From NCBI GenBank assembly GCA_021613375.1, contig CM038722.1:27218441-27282440 (forward strand): a stretch of 64,000 nt of DNA. Direction: 5' to 3'. Below are positions 1 through 38,872 of this stretch, in pieces. The number at the start of each line of letters is the position of its first letter. Position 1 is the first letter of the stretch. The notes under the pieces were generated by a model that had not been told where the DNA came from, made no database searches, and saw only the letters and a list, made by a program, of their open reading frames with translations. Made by a program: the position numbers and the translations under genes. The stretch is from Megaleporinus macrocephalus. Its lineage: Eukaryota; Chordata; Actinopteri; Characiformes; Anostomidae.

Positions 1-425
1 TTGCAGTATGTGGGTCAGTAAGTGTAGGGCAAGCTTTAGCATAGTAACTGAGTGTACAGTAACCAGTCTTATGAACTTATAGTATGATATATAGGTCTAG
101 TAGTAAATTTATAACATTTATTACAATAATAGTAATTATTAAAATGTTTCTTTAAAACCTTGCTATATGCAATTTAAGCAAAAAAAAAAGTTAAGACACC
201 TTGATTAAGATGCTTGATTATTCCATCAAATAGAATACTCAATTACTAAAATAATTGATAGCTGTACCCCTATATCAGAGTATTATTTTTAAACTTTGTT
301 AATTGTTCAACAATAGTCAAGGTAAACCTGTATGTTCTCATGTTAGATGTGTAAGAGACGCTACTTCTTAAGATAAGCTAACAAACAAGCAGTGACTGTT
401 TTGTCTTTAGTCATGTACTTAATGG

Positions 426-848
426 GACTGTCTTAAAACCTAGTGAGTGTTTAAGTAGGTACTGTCTAGCTAGGCAGCTGTTTAAGTAGCAGTGTTGTGT
501 CTAACATCTCTCCTCATAAAACAGATTACTGAGACTGTTTTAGCTTGTTGCTAAGCAACCAGATTGCTATCCAAAACAATAGCCTGAGGCTTAAAAATCT
601 GATAGCATAAATGCTAATGGATTGTTAAATGCTGTCTTCACAGCTCGTAGCTTTGCCTGCATTGCATCATGGGCTTGTCTTGGTGTCTGAGGAACCGTTC
701 GATGCCTCCTTACAATTCATCCAAAATAAGGTGTCTCAGTAGACAGCATGTTTAAGGTATCTAAGAATCGGAACAGCCTACATGTCGGGAGCGCATACTA
801 TGATGGAAAAATCTCTCTATTTAGACACTCGCTAGGTTTTGAGACACA
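426..848 (+). mobile_element. terminal-inverted-repeat element, copy 1
   Basis: The left end gactgtcttaaaacctagtg and the right end cactcgctaggttttgagac are inverted repeats. The interior (cctgaggcttaaaaatctg, ctcagtagacagcatgtttaa) recurs in reverse complement at 4505-4959. There is no open frame for a transposase, so this is a non-autonomous (MITE-like) DNA element. It lies in the raph1 intron before the first visible exon. Confidence 0.7.
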
Positions 849-1233
849 CATTGTGTCCTGGGCAGGACATTAGAATTAAACATGCTTATGTTCCATAGAT
901 TGAAATCGAAATATTATATACTGCCTAACAGACATGAGTGTGTAACTTAAAAAAAAATAGTGATTTTAATATTCAGACACTGGCATCTCAAACAGTTTAC
1001 ATGCACTTAATAATTTGATCAGAATCAGATTTCTGTAGTTATCTGATTATTCAACTGGTCATACAAACAGTATACTGATCTCTCTGATATCTGATATGAA
1101 TTTTATCTCAGTTTTTGACTAATTTATACTACTTTTCTTTTGGATTTCTCCGTGTGTGCGTGTCCAGAGGATCTCATTCTATTAACCGTGCTTTTCTGTG
1201 AAGATTGCACAATCTCACTATACCAGAATGTTA

Positions 1234-1275
1234 GCATTCAGACACTTCTTAATTCACTAAGAAGTGTCTAAATGC
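1234..1275. repeat. short hairpin, 18-base arms
   Basis: Arms at 1234-1251 and 1258-1275 are inverted copies with one mismatch around a 6-base loop; the inner 12 bases of each arm (agacacttctta / taagaagtgtct) pair perfectly. It lies about 100 bases before the raph1 exon at 1375. Confidence 0.6.
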
Positions 1276-1374
1276 ATTTAGACATGCGCGCATGCTTCTG
1301 CATTACATTGCAATATGTCATGTAATATAATAAAACACACTGAGGAACCTTTGATGCGCCTTTTCTTTCTCCAG

Positions 1375-28030
<26,656 letters not shown>

Positions 28031-30185
28031 GAGTACTGGGAGGTTTTTATTGCACGCTGCCTACTTTTCCCTTATACAGGGTGGTGAAGGATTAGCAGTC
28101 AGTGAACTTGTCTTAACAATATGCTCCTTCGACTCCCAGTAACGAGAGAGACCCAAATGACTCTCAGGCTTTAATACGCATTGGTGCCGCTCAGTATCAA
28201 ATCCAATTTTAAACATATATGAAGGACAATTCTGCAACATTCTGGTACTGCATGGACATGGAAGGCCAAAATACTATCCAACTTTCAAGAAGCTCTTTGG
28301 TTATCGAGTGGTTGAATGTCATGGATTCTAGGGAAGTCATAAGGAGGATTCATAGGGAGAATTTTCTGTTTTTTCTTTTTTTATATAGACGTATTTAAAA
28401 AAAATGAAGAGATTTTCTTATTTTAGACTGAAGTTTTTAAGGATTGACCTTGACTGTTGTTCGAGGAGATAGTAGAGGTTAGGTGTGTTTGTACAGTGAA
28501 CATTTGGCTGGCATGTCATATTTGCCCTTGCCCAAAAGAGACGGATTGAATATAGTGGTCAGTGAATGTTTAGAACGTTTGCGTGAAGGCCTTCTGAATG
28601 TTTTTTAACGTTCTTTGAGCCTCCTTAAATGATATTAGATAGCAGTTGTGTTAAAAAAACAGATTGCGTAAAAGAGAAGGTATCCATTGGAAAATGTTGG
28701 ACAGCAACATATAGGAAAAGTTTGTTAAAGGGCATTCAAACTAAACGGACCTGTCACATTAATACCGAGAAGTGAAGAAGCTTGTCCTAATGGCCTGGGG
28801 GTCATTCTGTGAGATTGTGGAATGTGTCTTATTATTATTTGGACCTGTCTCTTCTATCTACACTATTCACAACACTGCAGTATCTGGCTGTACACATAAG
28901 CTGCTTTGCTTGTCTGTTCGATTGGTCCTGCCTTCTTCTGGTAAACATTCAGGTATTCTGGAAATGGACTTTGGGTCACATGACCTGGCATGGCCCACAC
29001 ATTTAACTAATATCCTGTGACTTCAGCGCAGTGTTCCACTTGACAGCTATCGAAGGCATCGTCCTTTACCAAGGAGTGGTCATAAAAAGAGCCTTCTTGT
29101 ATATGCATGTCAATATAGTGTCTTAATGTTTTGGTTTAATTACCAATGACCATTTACAAAGAGTTCTTTTCGGTCAGCCTCTGTATTGAAATAACCTGAA
29201 CATCCAGTCTGATGATCATGGTTTCTTAAGAATAGCAAATTCTGGACCATGTAATACCTGGAAGGGGACGGGGAAGGTGAAGGACCATGTGGCATATATA
29301 TAAAAATATGCGTATTAACTTACTCAACCATGTATTCTGTTTGGGAGGTCATCTGTGTTTCTAAAAACTGAATATACAACAAACATGAGTCTTTTCAGGG
29401 TTGTTGACAATGTACACATTAAATTATTGAAGTCGATTATCTGGTCTTGAGCCACTGGGAGTGTTGGGAGAACCCTGAGCTCAAACTTCAGTGACATTTG
29501 GGGCGAAGTGAAGTGTCTTTGCATTTCAATGTAAGGTCGCAGTATAAATGTTATTATACCTCAATGTGCCTCTGTGCCTCTATTAAATGGGGTTCGGGAA
29601 AGGGGCTCAGGGCTGCCATATTGAAAAAGGTATTGTGGATAGTGATGAATGGAAGCTGGCAGGGTACAATAACAAGAGCATGCCTATGAAGAAGTACATG
29701 AATGATTACTTTTGTTTTATTTTCATACATAATTGCTGTAGAGAAATGTTTGATACTGTAAGTTCTATAGCATCCAGGTTTACCCTGTACATTACATAGC
29801 ACCCTAACGTCTTTATAGCACCTACATCTACTCAGAAACTCAGTCTTTAAGCAGAAGGATCATCATATGGAGCAGTTTTTGCATTTTACTTTTGTTGTAC
29901 AATATAGGGGAGAGCAATTAAGAATTCATAAATGCTGATCCTAAGTTAGTACTTCTGTTCTCAGATGCTTTTGACAGCTGGGAGCAGGCCACGGTTACAC
30001 CAGGTGATTGCTGAAGTGATCTCCACGAATCTCCATGTTGCCATTACGACGCCCAGAGCGTATCGATGGAGTTATGTCAAAGCTTGGAGCCAGTGTTGCA
30101 GGTACAGGGTCTGCAAAATTGTTGAAATTAACAGTCAACAAGCTGTAAAAGGACTATTAAGAATAAATTATTGGATGCTGCATTG
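28031..30185 (+). other. raph1: probable raph1 3' untranslated region
   Basis: After the stop at 28030 there is no further exon. The sequence is AT-rich and unique-looking until a dispersed repeat begins near 30190. An AATAAA hexamer at 30162-30167 is a possible poly(A) signal; the exact end cannot be read from sequence. Short open frames here (for example 28772-29020) show no coding character. Confidence 0.4.
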
Positions 30186-30189
30186 ATCC

Positions 30190-30660
30190 CCTTAAATCAA
30201 TTAATCAACCTTTATTTTCACTCGGGAGTACATTGAGGGAGACCCTCATTTACAATGTAGCCGAGCATTACAGTTTTAAAAATAAATAAAAAATAATTTG
30301 ATTACTTAATATGAGTACTTAAAATATAAAATAAACAAAATTAGGTAAGATAAATTGTAAAAAAAAAACCAAAAAAAACAACTGAATAAGAAACTAAAAC
30401 TAAGAATAAGATCAAAGTAAAAACTCAATATAAAAATAGATAGAAATGTAATAATAAAACTTAAAATAGTAAAAGAAATAATCATAATAATAGGAGTAAT
30501 AATAATGATAATAATCAATGATAACAATAAAAATCAAGATAAAAGAATGGTAAAAGGAAATAAAAGTAAAGTAAAAAAAGACACCTGAAAATCAAAATCA
30601 TAAAAATACTTTTAACTGAAAGTAATTAAAACACAGGCAGGTCATGCGGAGGTGGTTAGA
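30190..30660. repeat. dispersed repeat fragment and A-rich tract
   Basis: 30195-30270 (ctttattttcactcgggagt, gagggagaccctcatttaca) looks like a fish SINE-type repeat end. From 30275 to 30600 the plus strand is dominated by A with scattered T and G, probably the expanded tail. Confidence 0.5.
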
Positions 30661-30667
30661 AATGAGT

Positions 30668-31059
30668 TTAAAGGAGCCGTGTGTAAGATTTAGGGGGCTG
30701 TGTTATCAGAAATACAATATAGTATACAAAACTATGCACAAATGTTAAGCCAAGTCTGAACTGAATTAGCATTAAAAACAGTACATCCTTTAAAACACTG
30801 TGTTGCTATGCTGTACTAATGATATGAGCTGTCTAGGTAGGACTGTTCGATGAACAGCATAAACCATTTTGTGTTGTAAGAAGTTTGAAAAACCCCTTTC
30901 TGAGGATCTTATAATTTAGAACAAAAACAAAGAAGGGGGAAGCATACAGCAGAAAACTTGATAGCCACCACAGTTTCTTAGGGAAGGAAGGGGATGGGGA
31001 TGTTCAGCAGGTTGTAATATGCAACCTCAACACTAACGGTTTACACACTGCTCCTTTAA
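30668..31059. mobile_element. MITE with 19-base inverted ends and TTAA borders
   Basis: Left end TTAAAGGAGCCGTGTGTAA and right end TTACACACTGCTCCTTTAA are inverted repeats with one mismatch, and both outer edges are TTAA, the target of piggyBac-type transposases. The 392-base element has no open frame. Confidence 0.7.
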
Positions 31060-31207
31060 TCTGTGTCCAGCAGACTGTAGGTCAGTCTGCCCCTGTGATG
31101 GCTTAGTGGGCATAAAGTGAGTGTAAATGTACTTGCCTCTTGGAATAAGCCGATTTGGATCAAAGTGCCATTCCATCCCCCTCTGTCAACACAAGAGTTC
31201 ATACAAG

Positions 31208-31460
31208 TTATTAGTGAACTTTCATTTGTAACTAATCCATCCAGACGCCTGCAAATGTGTTCCTCGTTAGCAGCTTTGCAGAAAACGTTTATCCTTTCTT
31301 TAATGCAGTAACACCATTTACTCCTCTGGGAAGGCTTTACCATAGATTTTGGAACATTGCTAGGACATTGCAGGTACTGATGGTGAATGGCTTAATTCTA
31401 GACCACTTTAACCCATCCCAAACATGCTGGACGAAGCTGATGCTTGGCATTGGGCATGGG
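31208..31460 (+). repeat. dispersed DNA repeat, copy 1
   Basis: Shares tttcatttgtaact, tccagacgc, caaatgtgtt, agctttgcagaaaacgtt and tcctttctttaatgcagtaa with 35400-35620. The part gctttaccatagattttgga is also seen, reverse-complemented, in the tandem block at 51556-52345. The small open frames on both strands here are part of the repeat. Confidence 0.65.
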
Positions 31461-31566
31461 AGCCCAGCGGAGCTCATGTGGGGTTGCTATGGTCAGTGCC
31501 TTTCTGTGTCCACAGATTGGTGTAATTAGAAGAGGTGCCTCGCACAACCACATAAAACGTTCTCAC

Positions 31567-32843
31567 CTCCTCGCTGGACTCTGAGCTGGAGCTCTGTGAC
31601 GGGTTGCATCGTAGAGATACGATATCCGTGAGTCTGTCAGTCACGCGAACTCTAACATAGCAACCTGCCTCCGACTGACCACGCCAGCCGTGAAGGGTGG
31701 GGGGTGGGATTGGAGAGAACGGAAAAAAACAGAAAGTGAGCATTGACGCAGAAGGTGGGGGAGGTTCATTCTTGTGAGAACTGTTACGCAACAGCAAAAT
31801 AAACTGTGCTAGACTTTAGTTTCTACATGGAACTTCACGTTCCAAACTTTGGTCTTCTTTGAATTTGATTGGCCTGCGTTGGCATGGACCCAGTTTATTG
31901 CATCGACACAGTTCAAAGGATTTTGTCCTCCTCCACCCATCATGCCACAACAGCAAGGTTCAAACCTGCACTGTACAAACCCAGCAACCTCTCTTTAAAG
32001 ATACATAAAGATGTTTAATGCAATGAAGTCTGAAATATAAACACTGCGTCTTATGCAGAGAACACTGCAGCATTTGTACAGCGTGTACATATAATAGATA
32101 CAAACGTCCTGGCTAAGCTGGACCAAGATGTGTTTTTAATCCTTCACCATTTAACACTGATGTAAATGTTGTAAAGGTTTCAGTCGGAATACAGTTCTTG
32201 AAGCTTACCGCAAAAAAAAACCTGCGGTAGGGACAGCCCTGGGGCTCCAGCCCAGAACCTTTCAGACATTCTGTCTCCCTGATGCTGAACTTCAGGATCA
32301 TGTCATATATATTCCTCCCCAGCGGCACGACCTGGGCCAGAGTGAGAAATTAAGAAAATGAGTAAATAGTTAATAGACATAAATGCATAAAGTGTATCCT
32401 TATTTTGGTTTCTGGTGCTGCATAAGAGTTTAAAGCTGCTCTTATTGAAAATAATAATACACGATATAATATGCTATTATTATGAATAATAATAATAACA
32501 ATTATTCATTCATTTATTGGTCACAGGGTGTGCTGCAGCCTATCCCACTACTCAGTGGGTTAGAAGGCAGGAAACATCTTAAACAGGCCGCCAGACAAAC
32601 ACAGGGCAGAATTTATTATAATAATAAGAATTAGATTCAAGATTCAAGAGTTTTATTGTCATGTGTACAGCAGAACAGACTGTACAATGAAATTCTTACT
32701 TTGCTGTTCCTCCATTCACCAATAGATAAGATAACAAATAAAAGAAATAATAAAATATATATACAAAATATACAAAGTATAATAATATAAGTTGAAGTAA
32801 ATAAAAGTATTTTTATAGTTAAAGAATAAAAAAATAAAAGTTG

Positions 32844-32886
<43 letters not shown>

Positions 32887-34685
32887 GACTAATTGTAAAT
32901 TTCTACATAACACAGGTCATCCTCAACCATACTAGCTGCCCAGTTGAAGGATATTCAAAATATGTTTACAGGCTCCCGCCGTAAACATTACAGCAGTGTG
33001 TCATAACACTGTGTGACCTTTACATATTTACATTATAGTATTTAAGTAAAGGGGGATTTAAGGAAAGGGTTTAAATAAAGTTCAAATACAAGCCCCCCTG
33101 ACTGAATAAAGGCTTTGCTTTGAAAGTGTTGAGGTGTAGGACAACCTGATTTGATGCAACATAAAATCTAGAATTTTAACAACAATTCAATTTAGAATTA
33201 TCTTTAAAATACACTAAATGTGCCAAATGAGTGCACACTTTAAACATCATTATGATTTAATGACTTTAACATCCTGTGGATGCTGTCGAGCCACACGTTT
33301 TCACATTCCTAATGTATAATACATGCACTCACTCTCTTGACCGATGCCTTGGACACTCTGTAGAGGCGTTGTTGGGCGTAACGAGTGTTGATCTCATCCA
33401 GTGACATCCGCAGGGCCCCATCAGCCTTAGAACTCAGTTCAAACAGGGGCAGGCCTGGGGGGGGGAGAAGGTGAGACTGGTTTAACAACTCTCTGTGTTT
33501 GAGTGTCCAGTGTCTGTCTAGGTAAATATAGCTGGTTTTAATGTAATGAGTGTTGATGGACCATCATATGCGTATGAACCAGCAGCTCCTCATAGCCATA
33601 TAACTGCATTCATTTAGATTCATTAGTTTAATCACTAAGACATTAAACATAGTTATGTGAAATGATTTGATGGGCTGGAGGTTAGAGAACCAGCCTTGTG
33701 ACCAGAAGGTCACCGGTTCGATCCCCTAAACTGACAGGACACTACAGAAGTACACAAGACACCTAACCCTCACCTGCTCCCCCAGGTGCTGCAGAGAGGG
33801 CTCCCCACCACTTATTGTTGGGTATGTGTTTAAATGCAGGGGTCAAATTCCTCTGTGTGTAAACACGAGTGGCGAATAGATCTAAGTTCTAGAAATATCA
33901 CGTTCCAGAGAAACACAGTGAGTCGGAATCGTTCACAGTGATGGTGATTGGAAGCAGATGTCTGATTAATTTGAAGCCTCTAAATGCTCCTTCACAGAGA
34001 GCTATTGTGAATGTGCTGCCTGATGTCAGAGACATTGTTTTATGATAGTTTTGTCCCAGTATATCTTTAGAAAAGGGGGCACACGCAGGCTGTAAAATTT
34101 GCTCTAAACTTTCCTGCTGTTCTGCTGTCATCAGCATTACATACAAAAAGATAGTAATTTAAAAAATAGCTATATTTGCATTGAAGTTACTGTGACCGCC
34201 TGGTTCCCATCAGCAGCACTGTAAAGAAGTCTGCACTGAGCCACTCCTAATGTTCTCTGCAGTGAATTTGCTCAAAAGGCTTTTCAAAATCTATAGAATT
34301 CCCATTTAAATGCACTGTGCTCTGCTGCTCAGCTCCAGCCTATACATTCACGTACTGTGCACAGTATATATTTGTATTCATCAATGCATGCATGCATATA
34401 TGAATTCAGGAATGGATGTCTATGTGAGTGAAAACTATGTGCAATATATCATCACTGTCCAAAGAAACAAGTCTCCAATATGGTAACTTAACAGGAGAGG
34501 CAAGAAACGAGAAAACAATCTTTACTTTCAATGTAAATCAATAGAAGCAGAGAAATGTAAACACATGTACTATACTATATACTACACGGCCAATAATCTG
34601 CAATATTAAATACAAAACATTAGAATGACTCACCTGAAGCTGCCAGACACTGCAGGAGCAGCACGAGCACAACGTAGCACCTCAT
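31567..34685 (-). CDS. spp2: spp2, secreted phosphoprotein 24 (3' incomplete)
   Basis: Cystatin-fold secreted protein, known in vertebrates as a liver/bone matrix phosphoprotein that binds BMP/TGF-beta family ligands. Minus-strand exons: 34685-34634 (signal peptide MRCYVVLVLLLQCLAAS), 33454-33333 (LPLFELSSKADGALRMSL through SKASVKR), 32331-32209 (LGRNIYDMILKFSIRETECL) and 31674-31567 (SEAGCYVRVRVTDR, a cysteine, then a Ser/Glu cluster). Phases agree across all joins, giving 135 residues. The FSIRETxC motif, the four cysteines and the SQSSSSESSEE block (S-x-E sites of secretory-pathway kinase Fam20C type) match SPP24. The last exon after donor gtgaga was not found; read-through gives about 31 more residues and a stop at 31474. 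Confidence 0.85.
32480..32600 (+). repeat. SINE-like repeat fragment
   Basis: The stretch attcattcatttattggtca, then gcagcctatcccacta and ccagacaaacacagggcag, matches the 5' part of a fish repeat whose longer copy is at 36095-36410. Confidence 0.5.
32636..32735 (+). repeat. dispersed repeat end, copy 1
   Basis: The stretch gattcaagagttttattgtc, then gcagaacagactgtacaatg and aaattcttactttgctgttc. An inverted copy is at 38775-38872, and I believe this is the end of the same family as 1595-2190. Confidence 0.6.
32836..32885 (+). repeat. (TTA)n microsatellite
   Basis: About 16 TTA units adjoining the A-rich tail of the repeat at 32636. Confidence 0.9.
33668..33870 (+). mobile_element. tRNA-derived SINE
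   Basis: A tRNA-like head includes gaaccagccttgtgaccag and a consensus B box ggttcgatccc (33715-33725); the body has acacctaaccctcacctgct and ends near taaatgcaggggtcaaattc. It lies in the spp2 intron between exons 1 and 2, in opposite orientation to the gene. A reverse copy, split by another element, is at 52930-53400. Confidence 0.7.
34445..34560. mobile_element. GTCCAATGA-type MITE, partial copy
   Basis: Contains atcatcactgtccaaagaaa, aacaggagaggcaagaaac and actttcaatgtaaatcaat, which match in order the reverse strand of the fuller copies at 53025-53285 and 62705-62882. Confidence 0.55.
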
Positions 34686-34730
34686 TGTCGTGTGTCAATC
34701 AAACTGGAGCTCGACTCAGTAGCCGCTGCC

Positions 34731-34740
34731 TCTCTTAAAT
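34731..34740 (-). promoter_or_regulatory. spp2: possible TATA-like element of spp2
   Basis: On the minus strand ATTTAAGAGA lies about 46 bases before the start codon at 34685, inside a GC-richer segment. The spacing would give a very short 5' leader. This is only a plausible core promoter; nothing else supports it. Confidence 0.25.
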
Positions 34741-35399
34741 CCCTGCAGCGCCGCTGCCTCTGTGGCTCTGCTCCAATTGAGCCCTCCCTCGCTGGCTGTC
34801 CACACTTCCACTGAAGAAGTAATGATTAGTCATAGTTTTGGAGAAAGAGATGTACCAACGTTATTATTAAGGTTAGCTGCCTGTTTTCCGTACTAACCAG
34901 CCGGACGTCTTGTATTGTATTATCAGTGTAACATAAGAGGGTGAAGAAGTAGCTCTGCCGCCCTGATGGCCTATTCTAACCTCTTAACAGTCATGCTGAA
35001 GATGATGTTCTGAGTTAGATCATTCAAAAACAGGTAGCCAAGCAACAGGCACCACCTGTTCTTGACAAGAATCCACGTTCGGCAGCAAACAAAAGAAGCA
35101 ATACAGCGAAACGAGTTAGCTTCAGTGCCGCTTTCCATCGTTGGAGATGCTCTCATAAGTAAAGTGATGAAGTTTAATGCAATGTTTCTTCTAGACTGGT
35201 TCAACTTGGTGTAAACATTGAGGAGGAGGGATTGTGGTTTTCTTATGATGAGGGTGGACACCACAACTTTCTGGTGATATGGGGCCCCCCTATTGTTTAG
35301 AGTATGAATTCAACCGGTTGCTTCATCTTACAGACTGCTCAGTTAAACAATTAATAATATGCAACTCTTGGTTTTTCACATTCACAGTGGTTTCACGTG

Positions 35400-35620
35400 A
35401 AATGCTTAGTTTCATTTGTAACTATCTATCCAGACGCCCACAAATGTGTTCTTTGTTAACAGCTGTTGGTTGGAGTAGCTTTGCAGAAAACGTTCATCAG
35501 CATTTCTTCTAAAACCAAGGGTAATGAAGGACGTTTGTCCTTTCTTTAATGCAGTAACACCATCTACTCTTCTCAAAGGCTTCACAATAGGTTTTGGAAC
35601 ATCGTTCACAGTGGTGGTGA
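35400..35620 (+). repeat. dispersed DNA repeat, copy 2
   Basis: Second copy of the 31208-31460 family, extended by an insertion in the middle (aacagctgttggttggagt and catcagcatttcttctaaaa). Ends near ggttttggaacatcgtt. The minus-strand frame 35609-35412 is part of the repeat. Confidence 0.65.
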
Positions 35621-36094
35621 CAAATGTGTGAAGAGTTCAGTGCCTCCAGAAGCTTAATCACTGAAAGTTATAACATGAAATTGATAGAGTATAGAAATAT
35701 TTAGAAACTATATTAGTTAAAAGCCATGCAGTGTGGAGAGATACATCACAGACGTAATAAAGGAGGAGACAGGACACTGGTTGATAAATATGGCATCTGT
35801 TAACGAGTCCCACCTTCAATAAAATAAGCCTGTCGGCCTATTCCAACCAGAACAGTGTTATTTAGGCTAAACACTATACATTTTTATCCATTTTTGGTCA
35901 GATTTTAACAGTTATTTCAAATATGCTTTCAAAATAATCATTGGGGTTTAATTGATTGGGGGTGTAGCCAAGATAGCTGCTGACTGGACAGACTTTTAAG
36001 GACTTACAATTGGTGTATGGCAAAAAATCCCCAAAGAAAACTGATATTTGCCTTGTAAAACCTAAAGTCCGGTTCAAGTTTCTTTTTAATTAAC

Positions 36095-36410
36095 TATTTC
36101 ATCTAATTTACTATACCACTTATCCATCTACACCCCTTATGAAGTCTATCCACTCATTGAGCAGAAGGCAGGAGCCACCCTGGACAGGTGGCCAGGCCTC
36201 CCAGGGCTGACACACAGACACACACATTCCTAACTAGTGGTAATTTAGCATCTGGGACATCCACGACTGCTTGTTTTTAAACTGTGGGAAGAAACTTGTG
36301 CAAACATGGAGAAAACAAGCAAACGGCACAATGAAAGGATTCTGGTCGGCCAGCCATGGATTTGAACCCAGGCCCTTCTTTGCTGTGCTGCCCCGTTTAC
36401 TGCAAAACCA
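36095..36410 (+). repeat. SINE-like dispersed repeat
   Basis: Contains cacttatccatctacacccc, aactgtgggaagaaacttgt, gcaaacatggagaaaacaag and ccatggatttgaacccagg, a recognisable fish repeat pattern. Low-quality open frames on both strands (36234-36472) belong to it. Confidence 0.6.
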
Positions 36411-36922
36411 AATCTCAACAAATGTGTTATGCAACATTTTGAAATATCTGGGGATTTTCCTAAGATGAACAATCTTTAATTTCTTTATTTGGTTACAGAA
36501 GTTACCAAGTGAAGGGTATTGGAGGTATTGATTTTAGTTTGGATTGGAATCTCTTTCTGTTCTCTTCTACTTTCCCTGTTTGCTGTTGTGTTGTTCTTGG
36601 CTTCTCTCTCTCTCCTGTCTAGACAACCTCTGGCACGCTTCCTAGAACTGCCTTTCACTTTGTAGCTCTTATCACTAAATACACTTACGCATTATTAGAC
36701 ACCTGCCTCACTGGAACGCCTTGCTAGGGTACAGTTAGAGACTATAGTCCATCTACTGATGCACGAGTCCTGACACTAAGCCAACAAAGAACAACTAGCA
36801 CTAGCCTAGGGCGACTGAGGTTAGTCTCCCGTTACCTCATGAAGTCTTTGCAAGACTGTAGTTAAACTGGTAGCAATGAGCATCGCTGATCTCACCATGC
36901 TCACCATACCAGGAGGTACCAC

Positions 36923-38360
36923 TGCTGACTTGCTGCTAACATTACACTGTAAATCCCATAGAAGACCAGCAGAAATGGATTGTTCTGGGAAGTGTGAGAA
37001 CCTTTCAAAGCCTCTAATTTATGGAACTGTGCAAAGAGACTATAAAAGTCAAAGCTACACAAAGTCATGTTAATCAGGAATGAACAAAAGGAGAAGAACA
37101 TTGTAAGCATTAATGGCTTGGACCATAACAGCTGTAGTAAAAAAGATTTGTTTTTAATCAACAGTACCTGCAGTGTCAAGGTTGCATTGGATATATATAA
37201 TATAGTGAATATTTAGAGGTACCTTTTATCAAAAAAACAATGAAAGCGCAACTGACCTTATGTACCCCCAAATAGGCTCCTTGTTGTGACAATGTTAATG
37301 CACCCAGAAGACCCAGCTGGAACGGTAGCTAACAGGCTTCTCCAATAATGTCCTCTTAGCCATTAGCCAAAGTTGAATTATTTACAACATAATAAAAACT
37401 TGCTGACTTGCTGCTAACATTACACTGTAAATCCCATAGAGGGTCATCAGAAATGATTGTTCTGGAAAATGTGAGAACCTTTCAAAGCCTCTAATTTACG
37501 AAACTGGACTATAAAAGTTAAAGCTAAACAAAGTCTTGTCGATCATGAATGATCAACATGGGAAGAACATTGTAAGCATTAATGGCTTGTACTGTAACAG
37601 CTGTAGCATAAAAGGTTTGTTTTTAATCAACAGTACCTGCAGTGTCAAGGTTGCACTAAATAGATCTAGTATATCGAATATTTAGAAGTACCCAATATTT
37701 GAGTATCTTGATATTTTATCAAATGACCAATGAAAGCACAACTGACCTTATGTACCCCCAAATAAGCTCCTTGTTGTGACAATGTTAATGCACCCAGAAG
37801 ACCCAGCTGGAACGGTAGCTAACAGGCTTCTCCAATAATGTCCTCTTAGCCATTAGCCAAAGTTGAATTATTTACAACATAGAAAACTTGCTGACTTGCT
37901 GCTAACATTACACTGTAAATCCCATAGAGGGCCAGCAGAAATGATTGTTCTGGCAAATGTGAGAACCTTTCAAAGCCTCTAATTTACGAAACTATGCAAG
38001 GAGACTATAAAAGTCAAAGCTAGACAAAGTCCTGTTAATAATGAATGATCAACATGGGAAGAACATTGTAAGCATTAATGGCTTGGAATGTAGCAGCTGT
38101 AGCATAAAAAGTGCCTGTGATGTTGCATTGAATATATCTAGTATATTGAATATTTAGAGGTACACAATATCTTGATGTTTTAAAAAAGACCAATGAAGCA
38201 CAACTGAACTTATGTACCCCCAAGTACATAGTGTTGTTGTGACAGCGTTAATGCACCCAGAAGGGTCTTAAGTTAAGTTTAAGTTAACTTAACTGGAACA
38301 GTACCTAACAGGTTTCTCCAATAATGTCATCTTAGCCATTAGCTGAATTATTTACAACAT
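36923..38360 (+). repeat. ~480-base tandem triplication
   Basis: The sequence tgctgacttgctgctaacat starts three units at 36923, 37401 and 37889 (periods 478 and 488). Each unit contains cctttcaaagcctctaattt, gggaagaacattgtaagcat (the first copy diverges here), cttatgtacccccaa and tctccaataatgtc. The third unit is the most diverged and shortened. No coding frame is shared across units. Confidence 0.85.
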
Positions 38361-38510
38361 AAAACATGAAAATACTATGCAAACTTAATGCTTTACATCC
38401 ATTTTAAACTCAACCACTGTTCGAGAACTACTGTAGTGGACATTAGCAGTGTCACATTGGTGGTAATGAAATTAAACCAAAGACTGTTTAAAATGATGGG
38501 TCATAAGCTT

Positions 38511-38557
38511 TATTATTATTATTATTATTATTATTATTTATTATTATTATTATTATT
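38511..38557 (+). repeat. (ATT)n microsatellite
   Basis: About 15 ATT units with one phase slip. Confidence 0.9.
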
Positions 38558-38774
38558 GTACACTGCCTTTATACCTGCTGCTACATGACCACAAATAATG
38601 CTGGTACAGCTATTAACAGGCTTAATCACCTTCATAGCACATGAAACTTTTACTTTTATTTTTATTTTTAGTTTGTAAAAAAAAATACTTTAATTTTATT
38701 TACTTCTACTTACAATACATTAAACTTTATATATTTTGTATTTTTTTTTTTTCATTTTGTTATCTTCATCTACT

Positions 38775-38872
38775 AGTGAATGGAGGAGCAGCAAAGTAAG
38801 AATTTCATTGTACAGTGTAACGGTCTGTTTCTGCTGTACATATAACAATAAAACTCTTGAATAATCTTTAAT
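38775..38872 (-). repeat. dispersed repeat end, copy 2 (inverted)
   Basis: Reverse complement of 32636-32735: gcaaagtaagaatttcattg, tctgctgtacatataacaat, aaaactcttgaat. Confidence 0.6.

Noticed and set aside
33715..33725. B-box-containing stretch as a functional tRNA gene
   Set aside because: The head does not fold as a full tRNA and is followed by a SINE body; it is a tRNA-derived SINE.
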